The notes under the pieces: model-generated
Told to the model about the DNA's origin: nothing
What the model saw: the letters and a program-made list of their open reading frames with translations, nothing else
Databases searched by the model: none
NCBI GenBank assembly: GCA_024643915.1
Contig: JAHEMB010000005.1
Span: 3,509 to 11,367, forward strand
Source of the DNA: Rhodothermaceae bacterium
Lineage (GTDB): Bacteria > Bacteroidota > Rhodothermia > Rhodothermales > JAHEMB01
DNA: 7,859 nucleotides
Direction of reading: 5' to 3'
Shown here: positions 1 through 6,651 of the stretch, in pieces
How positions within the stretch are numbered: the stretch's first letter is position 1
Layout: each line of letters opens with the position of its first letter
Program-made: the position numbers and the translations under genes

Positions 1-90
1 GTCTACCCGCACCTCGCGAGCTTCAACGGGCAGGGAGAGTGCGGCACCGGCGCGGTCCCCCCCTGGGCGGACCGACTGTCGAGGGGGTAG
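1..90 (+). CDS. Truncated 3' end of an uncharacterised forward gene
   Basis: The first forward frame is open from the window edge to a TAG at 88-90 and encodes 29 residues. It includes GECGTGA (residues 12-18) followed by PPWADRL (20-26). From memory, this resembles a conserved segment (ECGxGAVVPWADRLW) of a family of uncharacterised proteins in Bacteroidota and Planctomycetota; this could not be searched. In that family the segment continues with W and a longer domain. Here the resemblance stops after L26 (codon 76-78), and three unrelated residues (SRG) precede the stop. The frame appears cut by the junction at about 78-80 that also cuts the facing minus-strand gene. The start lies outside the window and no function can be given. 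The alternative is a chance open frame antisense to the gene on the other strand. Confidence 0.35.
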   Translation, partial: VYPHLASFNGQGECGTGAVPPWADRLSRG

Positions 91-227
91 ATGATTTCGG
101 GAAAGCGCGGATGCGGAGAGCGATAGGGCCGGTCGATGGTGAGGCCGTTCGCCTCAATGAGGCGCTCCCAGCCCTCCCAATCGAAGTGCTGCGCCGTGAG
201 ATTGGCGAGTTGTTGAAGGGCAGCCAT
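3..227 (-). CDS. Truncated N-terminal part of an inorganic pyrophosphatase-like protein
   Basis: The minus strand has an ATG at 227-225 and an open frame of 74 codons to a TAG at 5-3. The first 50 residues look like a real protein: a helical start (LTAQHFDWEGWERLIEANG), then TIDRPYRSPHPRFPEIIYPLD. The pattern IDRP..S.HPR.P..IYPLDYGY is, from family memory, the start of a small inorganic pyrophosphatase-type protein, which would hydrolyse PPi in the cytoplasm. After D50 (codon 80-78) the expected YGY is absent and a low-complexity tail (SRSAQGG...) runs to the stop, so about two thirds of the protein and its metal-binding acidic residues are missing. The minus-strand frame is closed shortly upstream by an in-frame stop, which supports this ATG. 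The product is probably non-functional, or the sequence is a chimeric assembly joint. The family assignment is moderate. Confidence 0.45.
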   Translation of the reverse strand: MAALQQLANLTAQHFDWEGWERLIEANGLTIDRPYRSPHPRFPEIIYPLDSRSAQGGTAPVPHSPCPLKLARCG

Positions 228-375
228 GCAATAAATCGGTGGTACGACAAAAGCACATGCTCATCAAGCACGCAAGAAACGGCGGCACGAACCAATTGCT
301 CCATCACACATAGTAGCTCCCAGATCTACCTTTCCGCTTCTCGCCCCCAATTTTTAGTTGGCCGTGCCCTCGACC

Positions 376-3264
376 ATGCCCGCAGAACTGCTTCAGGATT
401 TCGGCGCCGCCCTCCGCCCCCGCCTCGCCGGGGAGCTGCGCGACGACGCGATGACGCGCGCCCTCTACGCCACCGACGCCAGCCTCTATCAGATCACGCC
501 CCTCGGCGTTCTCTTCCCCCGCCACGCAGACGACGTGCAGGCCGCCCTAGAAGTAGCGGCGCGCTTCGAGGTGCCCCTCCTGCCGCGCGGGGGAGGCTCG
601 TCGCTCGCTGGGCAGGCCGTGGGCACCGCCCTCGTCATCGACTTCTCGCGCCACCTCAACGAAATCGTAGAACTCAACGAGGAAGAGGGTTGGGTACGCG
701 TGCAGCCGGGCCTCGTGCTCGATCACCTCAACGCCAAGCTCGCCGCGCGCGGGTCGAAGTGGACAGTGGGGCCGGACCCGGCCAGCAGCAGCCGCGCCAC
801 ACTGGGTGGCATCTACGGCAACAACTCCACGGGCACGCACTCCATCCTCTACGGCAACGCCATCCGCCACGTCCGCGCCGCCGAGGTCCTCCTGGCGGGA
901 GGTACCCCCCTCTCGCTCGGCGGACTCAGCCCCGAAGCCTGGGAGGCGCGCAAGCGGCGCGGCGGCGCCGAGGGCCGCCTCTTCACGGGCCTCGACGAGT
1001 TGCTGCAAGACACACGCACCGTCATCGAGCGGGACACGCCCCGGCACTGGCGCCGCAACAACGGCTACCGGTTAGAGACGCTCCTCGACACCGAACCCAA
1101 CATCGCCCGGCTCCTGTGCGGCAGCGAAGGCACGCTCGCCGTCGCCACCGAGATCACGTTTTCGCTCGTGCCGCGCCCGCAACGGACGGCCCTCGGCGTG
1201 GTCCATTTCCACACGCGCCGCGACAGCCTCCAGGCCGTCACCACCATCCTCGAAACGAACCCCTCGGCGGTGGAGCTTTTCGACGGGATGACGATTGTGC
1301 AGGCGCGCAAGGCCCCCGGCTTCGCCCGCCGCCTGGGCTTCATCGAGGGCGACCCCGGCGGGCTGCTCATCACCGAGTATTACGGCGAGACGGAGGCCGA
1401 GCTAAAAAGCAAGCTGGACGAACTCGAACGGACGCTGGCGCAGGCGGGGCAGGGCTACGCCACCGTGCGCGCCCTCACGCCCGAGGCCATTGCGAACATC
1501 TGGGGCGTGCGGAAGGAAAGCCTCGGCCTCATCATGAGCGTCAAGGGCGACTGGAAGCCCGTCGCCTTCATTGAGGATGCGGCGGTGCCCGTCGAGCACC
1601 TCGCCGAATACATCGACGCGTTGACGAAGGTGCTGGAGGCGACCAACACGAAGGCATCGATGTATGCGCACGCCTCGGCCGGCTGCCTCCACGTCCGTCC
1701 TTTCCTCAACACCAAAGACGCGGCTGAGGTCAAGAAAATGCGCGACCTGAGTTGGGCGTCGATGGAGCTGGTGCGGCAGTACGGCGGCTGCGTCTCGTCG
1801 GAGCACGCCGACGGGCTGGCGCGGAGCTGGCTCAACGAGCCGATCCTGGGCAAGGAGCTCTACGAAGCCAACCGCCGCCTCAAGCGCCTCTTCGACGGGC
1901 GCGGCCTGCTCAACCCCGGCAAGGTGGTGGACGCCCCCCCGATGACTGAGGATCTGCGCCTCGGCCCGACCTACCAGACGATCCCGGTGATCGAGGAGTT
2001 GGACTGGAGCGAGGACGGCGGCTTCGCAAAGTCAGTAGAGCTGTGCAACGGCAACGGCGCCTGCCGCAAACGACTGGGCGGGACGATGTGCCCCAGCTAC
2101 ATGGTCACCCTTGAAGAGGAACACTCGACGCGTGGGCGGGCCAACGCGCTGCGCAGCGCCCTCTCCGGCGCCCTCCCCCCCGAGGAGTTCGTCGGCGAAC
2201 GGATGTATGAGGTGTTGGACCTGTGCATCGAGTGCAAAGCGTGCAAGGCTGAGTGCCCGTCGAACGTAGACATGGCGAAGATGAAGACGGAGTGGCTGAG
2301 CAAGTACTGGGCGACGCACCGGATGCCGCTGCGCACCCGCCTCTTCGCCCGCCTGCCGCGCCTCACACGGGCGCTGCCGGCCCGCCTCGCTCGCACCGTC
2401 AACTGGATCAACCGCCGCCCGGCCCTGCGCAAGGCGATGGAAAAGACGCTCGGAGTGAGTGCCCGGCGCGCCCTCCCCGCCTTCGCCCCGGAGCCGTTCA
2501 CCACCTGGTTCGCCAAGCAGAACTGGGGTGAGGACGGCACGCCCGTGGTGCTCTTCGCCGACACCTTCAACAACTACAACCACCCCGCCACGGCCAGGGC
2601 GGCCGCCGAGTTCTTGCGCAAGACTGGCCACCACGTCATCGTGCCCGACGCCAAAGCATGCTGCGGGCGTCCGCTCCTGTCGAAAGGGCTCATTCACGAG
2701 GCGCAATCCCTCGCGCTCCGAACGGTGGAGCAGCTCTACCCCTACGCCGCGCAGGGCCTGCCGGTGGTGGGGCTGGAGCCAAGCTGCATCCTCACCTTCG
2801 TCGATGAATTCCTGGCGCTCCTCCCCGGTGAGCCGCGCGCCAAAAAACTCGCCGAGGTGACGCTCACTTTCGAGCAGTACGTGGCGAGGCTGGCCGATGC
2901 CGGCGCTTTCCCGTCCGACCTCTGGAAGCGAGACGTGAGGAAGATCCTGCTGCACGGGCACTGCCACCAGAAGGCGCTCGTGGGGACGGGGCCGGCGGAG
3001 CGGTGCTTGAGCCTGCCGCCCGGCTACACGGTGGAGGTGGTCGATAGCGGGTGCTGCGGCATGGCCGGCGCCTTCGGCTACGAACAGGAGCATTACGACA
3101 TCTCCATCGCGATGGCCGAGCGGCGCCTCGCCCCCACCGTCCGCGCTGCTGCCGAAGACACGATCATCGCTGCCGCCGGCACCTCCTGCCGCCACCAGAT
3201 CGACGACCTAACGGGCCGCGGCACGCGCCACCCTGCCGAGATCCTCTGTGAGGCGCTGGCATGA
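376..3264 (+). CDS. FAD-binding and [4Fe-4S]-binding 2-hydroxyacid dehydrogenase, YdiJ-like (962 aa)
   Basis: Three modules are visible. Residues ~40-280 form a PCMH-type FAD domain with PRGGGSS (70-76) and GNNSTGTH (148-155). Next is an FAD-oxidase C-terminal domain with HASAGCLH (432-439), at the place where relatives carry a metal- or substrate-binding histidine motif, ending in GLLNPGKV. Then comes a ferredoxin-like part (C557, C563, C572-P; then C617, C620, C623, C627-P) and a C-terminal CCG domain with CCGR at 762-765, C804, HGHCHQK at 860-866, CCG at 893-895 and C938. This order and length match E. coli YdiJ (about 1018 aa), reported as a D-2-hydroxyglutarate dehydrogenase; glycolate and D-lactate dehydrogenases are related. 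The inferred role is oxidation of a D-2-hydroxyacid, with electrons passed through FAD and Fe-S to the quinone pool at the inner membrane face. The substrate cannot be fixed from sequence. In-frame TTG (358) and GTG (364) are alternative starts; ATG 376 was chosen as the standard codon just before the conserved region. No Shine-Dalgarno site is visible. It is a single gene convergent with pckA. Confidence 0.9.
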   Translation: MPAELLQDFGAALRPRLAGELRDDAMTRALYATDASLYQITPLGVLFPRHADDVQAALEVAARFEVPLLPRGGGSSLAGQAVGTALVIDFSRHLNEIVELNEEEGWVRVQPGLVLDHLNAKLAARGSKWTVGPDPASSSRATLGGIYGNNSTGTHSILYGNAIRHVRAAEVLLAGGTPLSLGGLSPEAWEARKRRGGAEGRLFTGLDELLQDTRTVIERDTPRHWRRNNGYRLETLLDTEPNIARLLCGSEGTLAVATEITFSLVPRPQRTALGVVHFHTRRDSLQAVTTILETNPSAVELFDGMTIVQARKAPGFARRLGFIEGDPGGLLITEYYGETEAELKSKLDELERTLAQAGQGYATVRALTPEAIANIWGVRKESLGLIMSVKGDWKPVAFIEDAAVPVEHLAEYIDALTKVLEATNTKASMYAHASAGCLHVRPFLNTKDAAEVKKMRDLSWASMELVRQYGGCVSSEHADGLARSWLNEPILGKELYEANRRLKRLFDGRGLLNPGKVVDAPPMTEDLRLGPTYQTIPVIEELDWSEDGGFAKSVELCNGNGACRKRLGGTMCPSYMVTLEEEHSTRGRANALRSALSGALPPEEFVGERMYEVLDLCIECKACKAECPSNVDMAKMKTEWLSKYWATHRMPLRTRLFARLPRLTRALPARLARTVNWINRRPALRKAMEKTLGVSARRALPAFAPEPFTTWFAKQNWGEDGTPVVLFADTFNNYNHPATARAAAEFLRKTGHHVIVPDAKACCGRPLLSKGLIHEAQSLALRTVEQLYPYAAQGLPVVGLEPSCILTFVDEFLALLPGEPRAKKLAEVTLTFEQYVARLADAGAFPSDLWKRDVRKILLHGHCHQKALVGTGPAERCLSLPPGYTVEVVDSGCCGMAGAFGYEQEHYDISIAMAERRLAPTVRAAAEDTIIAAAGTSCRHQIDDLTGRGTRHPAEILCEALA

Positions 3265-3271
3265 ACGGATG

Positions 3272-3312
3272 GAGGATAGACCGCTCGCTACGCTCGCTGA
3301 ATAGAGGATAGA
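3272..3312. repeat. Short direct and tandem repeats in the convergent spacer
   Basis: The ~110-base spacer between the two converging stop codons holds a 9-base direct repeat GAGGATAGA (3272-3280 and 3304-3312). It flanks an 8-base tandem repeat CGCTCGCT (3282-3289 and 3291-3298). TGGAGGAT near 3270 also has an inverted partner, ATCCTCCA, at 3361-3368, just before the pckA stop. No GC hairpin followed by a T-run is present, so a normal intrinsic terminator is not supported for either gene. The arrangement looks like a copy of a small intergenic repeat, but only genome-wide comparison could show that. Confidence 0.4.
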
Positions 3313-3373
3313 AGTTCGAGAAAGCTACTGGAAGGGAAACGCCTGACGTAACCTCCCGCCATCCTCCAGCCGT

Positions 3374-4972
<1,599 letters not shown>

Positions 4973-4977
4973 GGGCC

Positions 4978-4983
4978 CCTCCT
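4978..4983 (-). promoter_or_regulatory. Ribosome binding site of pckA
   Basis: AGGAGG on the minus strand, five bases before the ATG at 4972-4970. It settles the start codon. It stands out because the other genes here have no recognisable Shine-Dalgarno, apart from a weak AGGTG before subunit IIa. Confidence 0.8.
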
Positions 4984-5274
4984 GGGGTGATGCTTGCTAA
5001 AAGTCTCTCGATGGCTCGCAATCTGCGAAAAAAGCGCTTCCTTTATTGATCTTCTCGTGCCCCGGCCCGGCTCCCCGAAGTCGAGCGCCGGATCGTTCAT
5101 GCTGCGTGAAGAATGGAATCTGATGCGTGAGGGTGGCCCTGCTGTGCCATTGCGGTCTCCCCCAGCGCCGCTGCGTCGGCCTCTCCGAGAGCGACACGCG
5201 CCCGCCCTAAAGGACACGAACCGCCTGCGTCCCCGAGGCTTGTTGCTTATCAATGCCTTGCCGTTCCAGCAAGA

Positions 5275-5322
5275 AGCCCCTTACATGGGGCGTAAGGGAA
5301 TGCCCCACAATGCTTAGGGGCT
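5275..5322 (+). promoter_or_regulatory. Nested, mutually exclusive stem-loops upstream of the oxidase cluster
   Basis: Three inverted repeats overlap. Stem A pairs CCCTTAC (5278-5284) with GTAAGGG (5292-5298). Stem B pairs TGGGGC (5286-5291, the loop of A) with GCCCCA (5302-5307). An outer stem pairs AGCCCC (5275-5280) with GGGGCT (5317-5322) but shares bases with A. A and B cannot form together, as in attenuator- or switch-type leaders. The region lies 115-160 bases before the first ORF of the oxidase cluster. The pairings are read directly from the sequence; a regulatory role is inference, and the high GC content makes chance stems more likely. Confidence 0.35.
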
Positions 5323-5327
5323 GCTCG

Positions 5328-5360
5328 CACGGGCCGGGCGGGGTTCTCCCCACAGCCGTG
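5328..5360 (+). other. GC-rich stem-loop
   Basis: An outer 5-base stem CACGG/CCGTG (5328-5332 with 5356-5360) encloses an inner GGGG-ttct-CCCC hairpin (5340-5351). It follows the switch-like structure directly and lies ~75 bases before the ATG at 5437. There is no T-run behind it, so it is not a standard terminator. It could be part of a structured leader RNA. Confidence 0.3.
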
Positions 5361-5436
5361 GCGGGGGCTTACCGTCGCAGCAGCGGCAGCAGGCATCCTT
5401 TCTTGCAGCGACCAGAACAACCCTCCCTGCACCGCC

Positions 5437-5670
5437 ATGTCGTTCGCTGCGACCACCGGCAAGCTGCTCGCCCTGATGGCGGTTTTCGTCCTCGCTGGCA
5501 TTCCCTTGGTGGCGTACCTCTGGGAGACCCTCAACGGAGTGCTGGCGCTGGAGGTGGAGGCGACGCGCCTGCTGATCGCCGCGCCGGTGCTGCTGCTGCT
5601 GATCGGGCTGCTGTGGCTGATGGCCCGTCGCCTGCGCCGCCTGACGGAAACACAAAATACGAATTCCTAG
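5437..5670 (+). CDS. Small two-helix membrane protein, function unknown
   Basis: 77 residues: two hydrophobic segments, about 8-28 and 45-64, joined by a short loop with WETLNG, and a basic end (ARRLRR, 63-68) followed by a polar tail. By the positive-inside rule both termini should face the cytoplasm. No catalytic or metal-binding motif is visible, and there is no His, Cys or Met cluster for heme or copper. It reads in the same direction as the oxidase genes, 114 bases before subunit IIa, so it may be an accessory subunit or assembly protein of the ba3 oxidase. That is inference from position only. The ATG at 5437 lacks a Shine-Dalgarno; no closely placed in-frame upstream start looks better. 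Codon use (G/C at third positions) matches the neighbouring genes, which supports a real gene. Confidence 0.6.
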   Translation: MSFAATTGKLLALMAVFVLAGIPLVAYLWETLNGVLALEVEATRLLIAAPVLLLLIGLLWLMARRLRRLTETQNTNS

Positions 5671-5784
5671 GGTCGGTTCGAGCAATCTCTTGTGTAAGGA
5701 GCCGCTCTCCGGGGTTGCTGCTTGGCTCAAGGCAAGGATCGTTAAGCTCTGCACGAATGTCCCTTTAAAGCTCCACTAGGTGCC

Positions 5785-5982
5785 ATGGACCACGAAGCGC
5801 CGCGCCCATCGACCTCGCACGTCCCCGCCGAATCCCCCGAATCCGCCCCCGCCGCCCAGGCCCCGGCGCTGAAGCCGGAGGAGGAGCCGGTGGTCACAGG
5901 CACGCTCTTCATGATGCTCCTCTTCCTGATGCTGATCTTCGGCTTCTGGATGATGATGTATTTGATCCTGCTCAACCGCTGA
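5785..5982 (+). CDS. cbaD: Cytochrome c oxidase subunit IIa (ba3-type)
   Basis: 65 residues: a Pro/Ala/Glu-rich soluble stretch (1-37), then one strongly hydrophobic helix (about 39-63) beginning at GTLFMMLLFL and ending in NR. Thermus ba3 oxidase has a ~34-residue single-helix subunit IIa, which fills the place of a transmembrane helix missing from its short subunit II. Here the helix is similar but preceded by a longer, probably disordered cytoplasmic tail. The strongest evidence is context: it ends four bases before the subunit II start, giving the Thermus order IIa-II-I. AGGTG at 5780-5784, directly before the ATG, is at best a weak, badly spaced ribosome site. The sequence is too short for certainty without neighbours. 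Confidence 0.75.
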   Translation: MDHEAPRPSTSHVPAESPESAPAAQAPALKPEEEPVVTGTLFMMLLFLMLIFGFWMMMYLILLNR

Positions 5983-5986
5983 ATCC

Positions 5987-6454
5987 ATGAAAGTCCACAC
6001 CTACGAGCGCGCTTTCCTCACCCTCGGCGGGCTGCTGCTAGTAGCCTGCCTGGGCGCCCTCCTCTACGCGAGTCTGGCGATGGGCATCCACCTGCCGGGC
6101 CGGGTAGGGCAGATCGACCCCGAGGCGCTCGCCTCTACGCCGCCCTTCGACGCACCAGGCGTGCGGCAGACCGGCCCCGGCGCCTACGAGGTGGTGATGA
6201 TCGGGAAAGCGTGGGTCTTCGAGCCGGCGGAGGTGCGCGTGCCCGCGGGCACCGCCATCACCTTCACCGCCACCAGCTCGGACGTACTACATGGCCTGCA
6301 TGTCGACGGCACGCGGCTCAACATGATGCTCGTCCCCGGCCAGGTCTCGCAGAACACGTACCGCTTCGAGGAGCCGGGGCGCTACCTGATCCTGTGCCAC
6401 GAATACTGCGGCGCGGGGCACCACACCATGTACGGCACCGTCATCGTGGAATAA
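5987..6454 (+). CDS. cbaB: ba3-type cytochrome c oxidase subunit II (CuA)
   Basis: 155 residues with one N-terminal transmembrane helix (about 9-32) and a periplasmic cupredoxin domain (about 65-155). It takes electrons from cytochrome c or another small donor through the binuclear CuA centre and passes them to subunit I. All CuA ligands are visible: H102 in DVLHGLH, then C137-HEY-C141-GAG-H145-HT-M148, with E139 as the backbone-carbonyl ligand position. The spacing equals that of Thermus ba3 (H114, C149, Q151, C153, H157, M160); Thermus has Q where this protein has the more usual E. E7 in TYERAF matches Thermus E15, the proposed mouth of the proton channel in subunit I. The single helix, instead of two, is typical of B-type oxidases. 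The ATG at 5987 lies four bases after the subunit IIa stop, so the two are surely cotranscribed. Confidence 0.93.
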   Translation: MKVHTYERAFLTLGGLLLVACLGALLYASLAMGIHLPGRVGQIDPEALASTPPFDAPGVRQTGPGAYEVVMIGKAWVFEPAEVRVPAGTAITFTATSSDVLHGLHVDGTRLNMMLVPGQVSQNTYRFEEPGRYLILCHEYCGAGHHTMYGTVIVE

Positions 6455-6471
6455 GGAGCGGCCAGCTTTCT

Positions 6472-6587
6472 TTTGAATGACGAATGTCGAAGGAGCTGTC
6501 TCGGCGATGAAGGCATCGTCAGATCCCTCTACCATCAAGAATCCCTGCGGGAATCTTCGATTTCTTGCTCGTCATTCAGCATTCAAA
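6472..6587. repeat. MITE-like inverted-repeat element within the oxidase operon
   Basis: A ~116-base segment between subunits II and I has imperfect terminal inverted repeats. TTTGAATGACGAATG (6472-6486) matches the reverse complement of 6573-6587 at 13 of 15 bases. A further arm, TCGAAG (6487-6492), pairs with CTTCGA (6555-6560) after a 12-base bulge. The interior holds two hairpins: CGATG-AAGG-CATCG (6505-6518) and a near-perfect 21-base hairpin at 6537-6557 (eight pairs, one mismatch, loop TGC). It has no coding capacity and is AT-richer than its surroundings. No clear target-site duplication is visible. It may be a small non-autonomous mobile element or dispersed intergenic repeat; an operon-internal RNA structure is the alternative. 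Confidence 0.5.
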
Positions 6588-6588
6588 C

Positions 6589-6616
6589 AAGACCTCTTGT
6601 GAAAGCACTGGGTCTT
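6589..6616 (+). other. Inverted repeat ahead of subunit I
   Basis: AAGACC (6589-6594) pairs with GGTCTT (6611-6616) across a 16-base loop, directly after the inverted-repeat element and 35 bases before the subunit I start. There is no T-run, so termination is unlikely. It may affect mRNA processing or translation of subunit I, but could be chance. Confidence 0.25.
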
Positions 6617-6651
6617 CGACCGAACCCTTTCGTCCTACCAGAACACGCATC

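Larger units (their letters stand above)
4984..5436. other. Gene-free divergent upstream region between pckA and the oxidase cluster
   Basis: About 450 bases with no credible gene. The open frames here are short, rich in Arg and Pro, and lack any recognisable domain. The pckA-proximal part is AT-richer (CAATAAAGG and a TTTTTT run on the minus strand, roughly 5020-5050) and probably holds the pckA promoter, but no confident -35/-10 pair was found. A near-palindrome at 5175-5195 (GTCG..CTCTCCGAGAG.CGAC) could be a protein binding site. The half near 5437 contains the stem-loops listed separately. No tRNA, riboswitch or small-RNA consensus was recognised. Confidence 0.5.

Noticed and set aside
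57..63. A run of seven C as a possible sequencing frameshift explaining the broken genes
   Set aside because: The forward frame reads family-like residues on both sides of the run (GTGA before, PWADRL after), so the run is in frame. The break comes later, at about 79.
358..375. TTG 358 or GTG 364 as the start of the FAD/Fe-S gene
   Set aside because: Neither has a ribosome site, and the extra residues add nothing recognisable. ATG 376 is the simpler choice, though the others cannot be excluded.
39..1574. Long forward open frame of about 511 codons overlapping the start of the FAD/Fe-S gene
   Set aside because: It is extremely rich in Arg, Pro and His, has no domain, and lies out of frame over a gene with clear motifs. 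It is a by-product of high GC content.
2032..3195. Minus-strand open frame of about 387 codons opposite the Fe-S and CCG domains
   Set aside because: It is antisense to a strongly conserved coding region and shows no recognisable motif.
4994..5317. Possible 107-residue protein in the pckA upstream region
   Set aside because: Its composition is Pro/Arg-rich with no domain or membrane segment. It begins within the likely pckA promoter area and overlaps the hairpins; minus-strand frames here are equally unconvincing.
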